64,000 nucleotides of DNA, from positions 310,001-374,000 of the forward strand of contig QEVS01000001.1 of assembly GCA_003577245.1 (NCBI GenBank). The letters are read 5' to 3'. This document shows, one piece after another, positions 34,826 to 41,997 of this stretch. The position numbers and the translations under genes were made by a program. Numbering within the stretch: position 1 is the stretch's first letter; every line of letters begins with the position of its first letter. Origin of the DNA: a bacterium. GTDB lineage: Bacteria > Chloroflexota > Dehalococcoidia > Tepidiformales > Tepidiformaceae. The notes below the pieces were generated by a model. It was not told the origin of the DNA. It did no database searches and saw only the letters and a list, made by a program, of their open reading frames with translations.

Positions 34826-37285
34826 TTACTGGCGGGCGCTCCCTGCCTTTTCCCGCCGAGCGTACTTTCTTGCCGGGGTGAGCACTATGGGCGCCAGCGC
34901 CGCCGCCGCGAAGGACGCAATCTGCTGGCCCTCGGGCGGTGCGCCGTAGGTGGTTGTCCGCTGGCGAGGCGTGCGGCCTGCCTCGCGGATTATGCGTTCC
35001 ATCTCCGCGGGCGGCAGCTCCTGCCCGAATTCGGCCCCGGCAGCGCGCGAAATGCTCTCGTTCATCAGCGTGCCCCCAAGGTCGTTTACTCCTGCCTCCA
35101 GGCAGGCCCGGATGCCGGCCTCGCCCATCTTCACCCACGACACCTGGATGTTCGTGATGAGCGGGTGAAGGGCCAGCCGCGCCACCGCGTGCATGAGAAC
35201 GGCCTCGCGGAACGTGGGCCCGCTGCGAGACCTCCCCTTCAGGTAGATGGGTGCTTCCATGTGCACGAACGGCAGCGGCACGAACTCCGTGATGCCGCCC
35301 GTGCGCTCCTGCACCTCTCTCAACCGCAACAGATGGCGAGCCCAGTGCTTCGGCTCTTCAATGTGCCCGTACATGATGGTTGAGGTGGTACGCAGCCCGC
35401 TGCGGTGGGCCTCCTCTATCACCTCCATCCACTGCGATGTCGTCAGCTTGTCGGGACAGAGCGTGGCACGCACCTCATCGTCGAGGATCTCCGCGGCAGT
35501 CCCCGGCAGCGTGCCCAGGCCCGCGTCTCGCAGCCGGCCAAGGAACTCGCGCAGGCTGATGCCCAGCGTCCGTGCGCCCTGCCACACCTCCAGTGGCGAG
35601 AACGCGTGGGCGTGGATCCCCGGCGCCGCCTTCTGCACAGTCTCAAGAACGCGAAGGTACGTTTCGCCCGTGTATTCGGGGTGGATGCCCCCCTGCAGGC
35701 AGACCTCGGTCGCGCCACGTTCCCACGCCTCCGCGCTGCGCCGGCCGATCTCCTCCATCTCCAGGTTGTAGGGCGCACCGCGAAGACTCTCACTCAGCTT
35801 CCCTTTGCTGAAAGCGCAGAACTGGCACTTGAAGTAGCAGACGTTCGTGTAGTTGATGTTCCGGTTGACCACGTAGGTCACCACGTCGCCGTTCATTCGC
35901 CGGCGCAGCCCATCGGCCGCCGCGCAAACAATGTGGTAGTCATCACCCCGCGCCCGGAAGAGCCGCACAATATCGCTTTCCGAAAGACCCTCTCCCGCTG
36001 CCGCCCGCTCCACGATCGTCGCGACCTCCCCCGAGGCCGTGTTCTCCGCCCGTCCTGGCGAAAGGCGCATCGGGATGTCGCCGGCCGGCGGAGCGGTGTG
36101 AGCGTCCCCGGGCGACCAGTCATCCACCCGTGCGAACCCCTCGGCGTCGATGGCGCGCAGCACGTGCGGCGCCAGCGCCGGGTCCTGCCAGCGGGCCACA
36201 TCGTGCGCGTACCCGGGGTAGACGGCCAGCCGTTCCACCAGCACCTTTCCCGATTCCGCCGTGCACCGGCGAAGATCTTCCAGGTGCGGCCACGGGGCTT
36301 CCGGGTTCACGTGGTCGGGCGTCACCGGTGACACGCCGCCCCAGTCGTTCAGCCCCGCCGCCACCAGGCGCTGGTATGTGCCGGGGCTCAGGTTCGGCGG
36401 CGCCTGGATGTTCATCTCCCCGCCAAAGACGACCCGCGCGACCGCGATCGTCCACAACAGGTCATCCAGATCAGGCTCCGGGGAGTTCGCCATCTTCGTG
36501 TCCGGCTTGGCGCGGAAGTTCTGGACGATCACCTCCTGGATGTGCCCGAACTCCTGCTGCAGCCCCCGCAGGGCCAGCAGCGACTCGACCCGCTCCTGCC
36601 GCGTCTCGCCAATCCCGATGAGAATCCCCGAGGTGAACGGCACCTGGAGTTCGCCCGCCCGCCGAATCGTCTCCAGCCGTACCGCGGGACGCTTGTCGGG
36701 CGAGCCGTAGTGGGGCCCGCCCTTCTGCGAAAGCCGCTCCGAAGCGCTCTCCAGCATGATGCCCTGCGAGATCGACACCCGGCGCAGGGCCGCAATCTCG
36801 TCGCCGGTCATCACCCCCGGGTTGGCGTGGGGAAGCAGCCCGGTCTCCTTCAGAACGAGCTCCGCCATGGCCGCGAGGTAGGCGATTGTGCTGCCGAAGC
36901 CCATCCCGTCCAGCTCCCGGCGCGCTGCCTTGTAGCGCAGCTCGGGCTTGTCGCCGAGCGTGAAGAGCGCCTCCTTGCAGCCTGCTTCTCTTCCCGCCCG
37001 TGCAATGGCGAGGATCTCGTCCGGCGTCATGTAGGCCCGCTCGCCGGGGCGCGGTGGCCGCGCGAACGTGCAGTAGTGGCAAACGTCCCGGCAGAGGTGC
37101 GTCAGTGGGATGAATACCTTGCGTGAGTACGAGACGGCGTTGCCGTGGGCCCGGTCTCGCAGCTCACCTGCAGCCTCCAGCAGGGGAGCCAGGTTCGTCT
37201 CCCCTGCAAGCGCCACCGCCTCCCAGGGTGAGGGCAAGCGGCCATCGAGCACAGAGCGAAGCGTGTCCCTTGTTTGAGCGTTCAT
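34826..37285 (-). CDS. fbiC: FO synthase (fused CofG-CofH)
   Basis: 819-residue fused radical-SAM protein making the deazaflavin FO of coenzyme F420 from tyrosine and the ribityl pyrimidine intermediate. The CofG half carries Cys65, Cys69 and Cys72 (CRDVCHYC); the CofH half carries Cys483, Cys487 and Cys490 (CYFKCQFC), so both 4Fe-4S sites are intact. Fusion in this order is found in actinobacteria and some Chloroflexota. No other F420 gene is in the window. It is divergent from an HxlR regulator with overlapping promoters. Confidence 0.95.
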   Translation of the reverse strand: MNAQTRDTLRSVLDGRLPSPWEAVALAGETNLAPLLEAAGELRDRAHGNAVSYSRKVFIPLTHLCRDVCHYCTFARPPRPGERAYMTPDEILAIARAGREAGCKEALFTLGDKPELRYKAARRELDGMGFGSTIAYLAAMAELVLKETGLLPHANPGVMTGDEIAALRRVSISQGIMLESASERLSQKGGPHYGSPDKRPAVRLETIRRAGELQVPFTSGILIGIGETRQERVESLLALRGLQQEFGHIQEVIVQNFRAKPDTKMANSPEPDLDDLLWTIAVARVVFGGEMNIQAPPNLSPGTYQRLVAAGLNDWGGVSPVTPDHVNPEAPWPHLEDLRRCTAESGKVLVERLAVYPGYAHDVARWQDPALAPHVLRAIDAEGFARVDDWSPGDAHTAPPAGDIPMRLSPGRAENTASGEVATIVERAAAGEGLSESDIVRLFRARGDDYHIVCAAADGLRRRMNGDVVTYVVNRNINYTNVCYFKCQFCAFSKGKLSESLRGAPYNLEMEEIGRRSAEAWERGATEVCLQGGIHPEYTGETYLRVLETVQKAAPGIHAHAFSPLEVWQGARTLGISLREFLGRLRDAGLGTLPGTAAEILDDEVRATLCPDKLTTSQWMEVIEEAHRSGLRTTSTIMYGHIEEPKHWARHLLRLREVQERTGGITEFVPLPFVHMEAPIYLKGRSRSGPTFREAVLMHAVARLALHPLITNIQVSWVKMGEAGIRACLEAGVNDLGGTLMNESISRAAGAEFGQELPPAEMERIIREAGRTPRQRTTTYGAPPEGQQIASFAAAALAPIVLTPARKYARREKAGSARQ

Positions 37286-37324
37286 CGAAGCCTACCTCGA
37301 GTTGACCGTTCCAACGGACTCTTG

Positions 37325-37379
37325 AAACCAGTGTAGCTCTTATAACCCAAGTTACTCTGCCCCTGCAACGTGTATAATC
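37325..37379. promoter_or_regulatory. Divergent promoters of FO synthase and HxlR gene
   Basis: For the plus-strand regulator gene TATAAT (37374-37379) is a perfect -10, with a weak -35 near 37353. For the minus strand TTGCAG, 17 bases, and TTATAA form a plausible promoter inside the same stretch. The regulator could control both. Confidence 0.55.
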
Positions 37380-37398
37380 CCGATGTGAGGAGACCCGC

Positions 37399-37821
37399 AT
37401 GAGCCGGCGCACCGTCCGATGCCCCGTGGCCGCCACTCTCGATGTCGTCGGCGATCGCTGGACCCTGCTCATCATCCGCGACATCCTCCGCGGCCACTCT
37501 CGCTACTCCCAGTTGCGCCGGTCAGTCGAGGGGGTCACCACCAGCCTCCTGTCCGACCGCCTGAAGCTCCTCGAACGTGAAGGGATCCTTGAGCGAAGCT
37601 TCTACAGCCAGCATCCTCCCCGCGCTGAATACCTGCTCACAGCCAAAGGCCACGCCCTGGGGGTGGTGGTGGGCGCCCTTGCCGCCTGGGGCGAACGCTA
37701 TACCGAGCACGACCTCACCCTCGTCGACAAGGAATGCGGCCACGGCGTCAGCATTGTCTACCACTGCGATACCTGCGGCCGCGCCGCGCCCCGCTCTCGA
37801 GTGCGAATCATCGAAGCCTGA
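37399..37821 (+). CDS. HxlR-family transcriptional regulator
   Basis: 140 residues. The start CPVAATLDVVGDRWTLLIIRDIL is the HxlR hallmark, with a winged helix (GVTTSLLSDRLKLLEREGILER) for DNA binding. The C-terminal tail CGHGVSIVYHCDTCGR adds His/Cys residues that could bind zinc, less usual for the family. HxlR proteins respond to redox or electrophile signals. ATG 37399 follows GAGGAG. Its position divergent from FO synthase suggests control of F420 synthesis. Confidence 0.9.
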   Translation: MSRRTVRCPVAATLDVVGDRWTLLIIRDILRGHSRYSQLRRSVEGVTTSLLSDRLKLLEREGILERSFYSQHPPRAEYLLTAKGHALGVVVGALAAWGERYTEHDLTLVDKECGHGVSIVYHCDTCGRAAPRSRVRIIEA

Positions 37822-37916
37822 CGCCATTTCAGGCCCCTCTCCCTTGCAGGGGAACTTCCTCCCACCGGCCGACGACGGTTTGCCCGTACCTCCCTCCAGG
37901 GCCAACCTCAGCGGTG

Positions 37917-38735
37917 ATGGACCTCCTTCGCGCCGTCGTCCTCGGCATCGTCCAGGGCCTGACCGAGTTCCTCCCGGTTTCATCGTCCGGTCACCTTATC
38001 CTCATCCCGGCGCTCTTCAACTGGCCTGACCAGGGCCTGACTTTTGATGTCGGGCTTCACCTCGGGACGCTCACCGCGTTGCTGGTCTACTTCTGGCGCG
38101 ACTGGTGGAACATGGCACGCTCCGCCCTCGCCGACGTCGCTCGCTACGGCCCGAAAGTAAAGGACCACTGCCAGCAAAGCCAGCTGCTCTGGCTCATCGC
38201 CCTCGGTTCCGTGCCCGCAGGCGTTGCCGGGCTCCTCCTTGAGAACTGGGTCGAAGAGAACGTTCGTCAGCCATGGCTCGTGGCCGTGATGCTCGCCTGC
38301 GTCGGCGTTGTCATGCTCGTAGCTGACCGCCGTGCCCGCCTCGAGCGCACCGTCGCCAGCGTCGGCGTGCTCGATGCGGTGCTCATCGGCCTGGCGCAGG
38401 CCTGCGCCCTGGTCCCCGGTGTTTCCCGCTCGGGCGCCACCATCACCGTGGGCCTCATGCGCGGCCTAACGCGTGGTGATGCCGCGCGCTTCGCATTCCT
38501 GCTCGGCACTCCTGCATTTGCGGGTGCAGCGCTCCTAAAGGCCCCCGACCTGGCGGAGGCCAACGGGCAGCTGCCCGAGCTCGCCCTCGGTTTCGCCACT
38601 TCCGCGCTCGTCGGCCTGGCGGCAATCCACTTCCTCCTCCGCCTCCTGCGGACCCGGGACCTCGTCCCCTTCGTCGTCTACAGGTTCGCGGTGGCCGCGC
38701 TTGCCCTCGCCATCGGCGCCGTGCGCGTGGCCTGA
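37917..38735 (+). CDS. uppP: Undecaprenyl-diphosphatase
   Basis: 272-residue membrane phosphatase (BacA type) that recycles undecaprenyl diphosphate for peptidoglycan synthesis. The two signature loops GLTEFLPVSSSGHL and PGVSRSGATI provide the catalytic residues, and about eight hydrophobic helices follow. The start could be GTG 37914 or ATG 37917. Overproduction of homologues gives bacitracin resistance. Spacing of 95 bases from the HxlR gene leaves the promoter unclear. Confidence 0.94.
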   Translation: MDLLRAVVLGIVQGLTEFLPVSSSGHLILIPALFNWPDQGLTFDVGLHLGTLTALLVYFWRDWWNMARSALADVARYGPKVKDHCQQSQLLWLIALGSVPAGVAGLLLENWVEENVRQPWLVAVMLACVGVVMLVADRRARLERTVASVGVLDAVLIGLAQACALVPGVSRSGATITVGLMRGLTRGDAARFAFLLGTPAFAGAALLKAPDLAEANGQLPELALGFATSALVGLAAIHFLLRLLRTRDLVPFVVYRFAVAALALAIGAVRVA

Positions 38736-38798
38736 TTCTCCCGCACTGCGAGCCCCGGGAGCCGCGTATGATCGCCCTACCTTCATTCGGAGTCACCA

Positions 38799-39641
38799 AT
38801 GGTGCTTGAGAAACTGAGACTCGACGGCCCACCACGCAGGGTGGCCATCGTCACGGGGGGCAGCCGCGGGCTTGGCAAGGCGATGGCCATCTCCCTTGCC
38901 GAGGCAGGCGCCGAAGTCTGCATCGCCAGCCGCACCATCGCCCAGCTCGAATCCGCCGCCGCCGAAATCGAAGCTGCGAGCGGGCGCAAGCCGCTGATTG
39001 TCCCCACCAACGTCCAGCGCAGCTCCGAGTGCGACGACCTCATCCGGAAAACGGTCGAGCACTTCGGAAGACTCGACATAATGCTCAACAACGCTGGCAT
39101 TGGCGATGCCCGCGGCGCCGGCTCACGCGTCTGGGACCTCTCTGACGCCGACTGGCTCGACACCATGGAAGTGAACCTCTTCAGCACCTTCTACTGCACG
39201 CGCGCCGCTGCCCGGCAGTTCATCGGCCAGGGTGGCGGCGGCGTCATCCTCAACGTCGCCAGCGGGACGGCCCTGCGTGGAACCCCCAACTCCTTCGCCT
39301 ACGCCGCGGCCAAGGCCGGCGTCATCGCCCTCACAAAGAGCATGGCTGTGATGCTCGTTGGCGAAAACGTGCGTGTGAACTGCATCGTCCCCGGCTTCGT
39401 GGCCCAGCAGCCCCCACGCAATGATGACGAGGTGGAGGCCCTGAAGGCCCGCGGCCGCTTCAACACCGCCCGTCGCCTGGGTGAGGCCTGGGAGCTTGGC
39501 CCCCTTGCCGTCTACCTCTGCTCCGACGCTTCCAGCTACATCACCGGGGAGTCCATCGCCATCGACGGCGGCGGGCTGGCGGGAGGCATCGCGCCCACCG
39601 GCTTCGCGCCTGCCTTCACGGGGGTTGCCTCCAATGCCTGA
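38799..39641 (+). CDS. Short-chain dehydrogenase/reductase
   Basis: 280-residue SDR with intact cofactor motif TGGSRGLGKAM, NNAG, and catalytic Ser and Tyr-x3-Lys (VASGTA, YAAAK). The C-terminal ITGESIAIDGGG is typical. Substrate unknown. TATGAT at 38766-38771 could be its -10. It overlaps the next SDR gene by eight bases, an operon of two paralogous reductases. Confidence 0.9.
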   Translation: MVLEKLRLDGPPRRVAIVTGGSRGLGKAMAISLAEAGAEVCIASRTIAQLESAAAEIEAASGRKPLIVPTNVQRSSECDDLIRKTVEHFGRLDIMLNNAGIGDARGAGSRVWDLSDADWLDTMEVNLFSTFYCTRAAARQFIGQGGGGVILNVASGTALRGTPNSFAYAAAKAGVIALTKSMAVMLVGENVRVNCIVPGFVAQQPPRNDDEVEALKARGRFNTARRLGEAWELGPLAVYLCSDASSYITGESIAIDGGGLAGGIAPTGFAPAFTGVASNA

Positions 39642-40422
39642 GTGGAACCGGAAGCCCGGCTTCGACCTCAACGGCAAGAAAGCCCTCGTCGTTGGCTTCT
39701 CTAACCCCGGCGGCCGCGCCATAGCCCTCGCGCTGGCGGAAGCGGGCGCCGATGTCGCCACAGCGTCCGCCACGCTCGACGGCGATGAGGTGATGGAAGC
39801 GAAACGGGTCGCCCGCGATGCCGCCGCAATGGGCCGGGACACGTTCAGCCAGGGGTGGGACGTCACCCTTCCGCGCAACGTCCAGGTGGGCCTGAAGCAG
39901 CTCATCAAGGAGTTCGGCCGGCCCCGGGTTCTCGTCTATAACGGCGACGCTCCCTTCTCCAGGCCAATCGCCAGGGTTACCGATGCCGAGTTCGCCCACG
40001 TGCAGGCCGTGAACCAGAACGGCGCCTTCTATGCCGCCCGCTCCTTCGTCCACGACCTGGACGAGAGCGGTCCTGCTCGCCTGATCTTCGTGACCTCCAT
40101 TTTCGGCGAACGAGGAGTGGACAACGTGGTCCCCTACGCCATGGCGAAGGCAGGCGTTCAGGGCCTTGCCCTGGCGCTGAGCCAGGAGCTCGGGGGCAGG
40201 GGAATCACCGTCAACTGCATCTCGGCAGGGTGGATGAACTACACACCCGGGCGTGGACCAGACGAGATCGGCCAGAACCTCCTCCTGCGCTTCATCCCCA
40301 TGCGCCGCTTCGGCGGAGCCGAGGAGCTCGGCGCGCTCGCCGTGCTGCTCGCCTCCGATGCCGCTGGCTACATCAATGGCCAGGTCATCCACGTCGATGG
40401 CGGAGTGATGACTCACCTGTAG
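39634..40422 (+). CDS. Short-chain dehydrogenase/reductase, second copy
   Basis: 262-residue SDR. The cofactor loop is altered (VVGFSNPGGRAIALA instead of TGxxxGxG), reminiscent of enoyl-ACP-reductase-like or divergent SDRs, while the catalytic residues SIFG and YAMAK are present. C-terminus YINGQVIHVDGG. The four-base gap to ybaK and the overlap with the upstream SDR indicate one transcript. Substrate unknown; its odd glycine motif may alter NAD/NADP choice. Confidence 0.86.
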   Translation: MPEWNRKPGFDLNGKKALVVGFSNPGGRAIALALAEAGADVATASATLDGDEVMEAKRVARDAAAMGRDTFSQGWDVTLPRNVQVGLKQLIKEFGRPRVLVYNGDAPFSRPIARVTDAEFAHVQAVNQNGAFYAARSFVHDLDESGPARLIFVTSIFGERGVDNVVPYAMAKAGVQGLALALSQELGGRGITVNCISAGWMNYTPGRGPDEIGQNLLLRFIPMRRFGGAEELGALAVLLASDAAGYINGQVIHVDGGVMTHL

Positions 40423-40426
40423 CGCC

Positions 40427-40891
40427 ATGGCCGGGAAGCCCCTTGCGATTCGCATTCTCGAACAAAGGAAGGTGCCGCACGACGTCTTCAGCTTCGAAGC
40501 CACCATTCGCTCCGCCGCCGGGGTGGCGCGCGAAACAGGCGTGCCTCCCCACCAGGTCTACAAGACGCTGGTAGTCGAGCACGACCCTCCCCGTGGCAAG
40601 CCCCTCCTTGTCATGATGCCGGCAGATTCTGAGATCGATCTGAAGACGCTGGCCGAAGCAATCAGAGCGAAGAAGCTCCGCATGGCCACCCACCGCGACG
40701 CTCAGCGCCATACCGGTCTCGAGGTCGGAGGGATAAGCGCCCTGGCACTCCTGGGCAAAGGTTTCCCCGTGCTCATTGACCGGCGCGCCCTTGGAGAAAG
40801 CCACATCCTTGTCAGCGCCGGTCAGAGGGGCATGGACGTTCGCCTGGCGGTCGCCGACCTGGTCGCGCTCACCGGTGCGCAACCCGTTTAA
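40427..40891 (+). CDS. ybaK: YbaK/EbsC-family aminoacyl-tRNA deacylase
   Basis: 154-residue trans-editing protein of the INS superfamily, which removes mischarged amino acids, typically cysteine, from tRNA-Pro. The conserved KTLVVEHD, Lys-rich KKLRMATHRDAQRHTG and GGISALALLGK segments match YbaK. It begins four bases after the SDR stop, so it shares that transcript. A tRNA-Pro gene lies 10 kb away, which is probably chance. Confidence 0.88.
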   Translation: MAGKPLAIRILEQRKVPHDVFSFEATIRSAAGVARETGVPPHQVYKTLVVEHDPPRGKPLLVMMPADSEIDLKTLAEAIRAKKLRMATHRDAQRHTGLEVGGISALALLGKGFPVLIDRRALGESHILVSAGQRGMDVRLAVADLVALTGAQPV

Positions 40892-40923
40892 CCGGGCCCT
40901 TGAACCACAATCACCAGATTCTG

Positions 40924-40953
40924 ATGACATCCGTTAACGAAAGCTGTTATTCT
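40924..40953 (+). promoter_or_regulatory. Promoter with long leader before zinc-ribbon gene
   Basis: ATGACA (40924-40929) and TATTCT (40948-40953) are 18 bases apart. The leader of about 90 bases ends with AAGGAGG nine bases before GTG 41054, the strongest ribosome site in the window and unlike the many leaderless genes. Confidence 0.45.
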
Positions 40954-41053
40954 TCCCTTGGTACCCACGTTACATCGGCCTCACGGTGAGGCTGTCCGCA
41001 TTACTTGGCGCTCGATGACCGTTAGGGACCAGGAAACTCAAGGAGGTCGTCGA

Positions 41054-41476
41054 GTGCCTTACACCGACAAAACGCTTGTCTGCTCCGATTGCGGAGCCGA
41101 GTTCACCTTCACGGCGGGTGAACAGGAATTTCATGAGTCCAAGGGCTTCACCAACGAGCCCCGCCGTTGTCCCAATTGCCGGCGTGCCCGCAAGGGCGAT
41201 TCGCCCCGCGGTGGTGGCGGTGGCGGAGGCGGTTACGGCGGAGGCGGTGATCGCGAAATGTTCACCGTGACCTGCTCCTCGTGCGGGAAGGATGCCAAGG
41301 TGCCCTTCCAGCCGCGCGGCGACCGCCCCGTCTACTGCAGCGACTGCTTCCAGCCCCAGGGCCGCGGTGGCGGTGGTGGCGGCGGTGGCTACGGCGGCGG
41401 TGGCGGTGGTGGCTACGGCGGCGGCCGTGGCGGTGGCGGTGGTGGCGGTGGCGGGCGTGGCCCGCGCCGCTGGTAG
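41054..41476 (+). CDS. Zinc-ribbon protein with glycine-rich tail (zf_Tbcl type)
   Basis: 140 residues with two zinc ribbons: YTDKTLVCSDCGAEF...CPNC (residues about 1-40) and TVTCSSCGKDAKVPF...VYCSDCF (about 73-100). Each is followed by a Gly/Tyr or Gly/Arg-rich low-complexity segment (GGGGGYGGGG), like RGG boxes of RNA-binding proteins. The first domain matches the 'probable zinc-ribbon' family common in Chloroflexota. RNA binding or a cold-shock-like role is inferred. GTG 41054 follows AAGGAGG. A perfect 11-bp hairpin lies 13 bases after the stop. Confidence 0.9.
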   Translation: MPYTDKTLVCSDCGAEFTFTAGEQEFHESKGFTNEPRRCPNCRRARKGDSPRGGGGGGGGYGGGGDREMFTVTCSSCGKDAKVPFQPRGDRPVYCSDCFQPQGRGGGGGGGGYGGGGGGGYGGGRGGGGGGGGGRGPRRW

Positions 41477-41489
41477 GCGTTCAAACCAC

Positions 41490-41516
41490 AGGGCCGGGGA
41501 TCACCTCCCCGGCCCT
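41490..41516 (+). terminator. GC hairpin after zinc-ribbon gene
   Basis: AGGGCCGGGGA and its exact complement form an 11-bp stem around loop TCACC. No T-run follows, so it may terminate weakly or protect the 3' end. Confidence 0.6.
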
Positions 41517-41531
41517 GCCCCATTCCACTGG

Positions 41532-41537
41532 TATACT
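41532..41537 (+). promoter_or_regulatory. -10 box (TATACT) of tRNA(CAU)
   Basis: TATACT lies 15 bases before the mature tRNA 5' end at 41553. Confidence 0.5.
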
Positions 41538-41552
41538 CCGCCTGTAATCAGG

Positions 41553-41628
41553 GGGCCCGTAGCTCAGCGGTGAGAGCGGCCGGCTCATAACCGGTTGGTC
41601 CTGGGTTCGAATCCCGGCGGGCCCACCA
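41553..41628 (+). tRNA. tRNA with CAU anticodon (Met elongator or Ile2)
   Basis: 76-base cloverleaf: acceptor GGGCCCG/CGGGCCC, D arm GCTC/GAGC, anticodon stem GCCGG/CCGGT with loop CTCATAA (anticodon CAT), T arm CTGGG TTCGAAT CCCGG, encoded CCA. G1-C72 pairing excludes initiator tRNA. The anticodon-arm sequence resembles both elongator Met and lysidine-modified Ile2; I cannot decide without more tRNAs. Confidence 0.93.
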
Positions 41629-41745
41629 GTTCCCCTGCCAGTCTCGGCCCCCGGGGCCTCCCTCCGTGCGTGCACCGGCCCACCGCAACCATGCTCCCGA
41701 CGCACGCCCTATACTCGGCTCCATCGCTGCCGAAGGAGACCGCCC

Positions 41746-41793
41746 TTGCAGAAGAACACCGCCACGGCTTATTGCCGCCCGGGCGTCCACTGA
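41746..41793 (+). CDS. Possible 15-codon leader ORF
   Basis: A TTG at 41746 seven bases after GAAGGAG opens a 15-codon frame (MQKNTATAYCRPGVH) ending in TGA that overlaps the next ATG as TGATG. The strong ribosome site points to this short ORF, not to the membrane protein start 47 bases downstream. It might couple translation or be an artefact; TATACT at 41709-41714 would be the -10. Confidence 0.3.
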   Translation: MQKNTATAYCRPGVH

Positions 41794-41990
41794 TGCGCGG
41801 AATCGCCCCGTGGACGTGGGCTCTGCTCATCTGTGGCGACCTGGCCGCCGGCGCGATCATCGTCGCCGGCATCCTCTTCGATGCCATCGTCCCGGCGGTA
41901 GCCGGGGCAGTCATCCTGAGCTCCACCACCACGCTCATGTTCGTCTTCGCCGCCCGCGCCGCAGCGGCCGGGAACAACGGCGTAGGGTGA
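41793..41990 (+). CDS. Small two-helix membrane protein
   Basis: 65 residues, mostly two transmembrane helices (WTWALLICGDLAAGAIIVAG and AVILSSTTTLMFVFAARAAAA) joined by a short loop. Function unknown; not recognised as a known family. The ATG overlaps the stop of a possible leader ORF (TGATG). It ends seven bases from the convergent mutase gene. An in-frame ATG farther upstream lies within the tRNA and is implausible. Confidence 0.55.
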   Translation: MRGIAPWTWALLICGDLAAGAIIVAGILFDAIVPAVAGAVILSSTTTLMFVFAARAAAAGNNGVG

Positions 41991-41997
41991 GCCTCTC

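Noticed and set aside
41210..41475. Glycine-codon repeats resembling a CRISPR or tandem DNA repeat
   Set aside because: The repetition is GGT/GGC codons for Gly in the zinc-ribbon protein and has no spacer structure.
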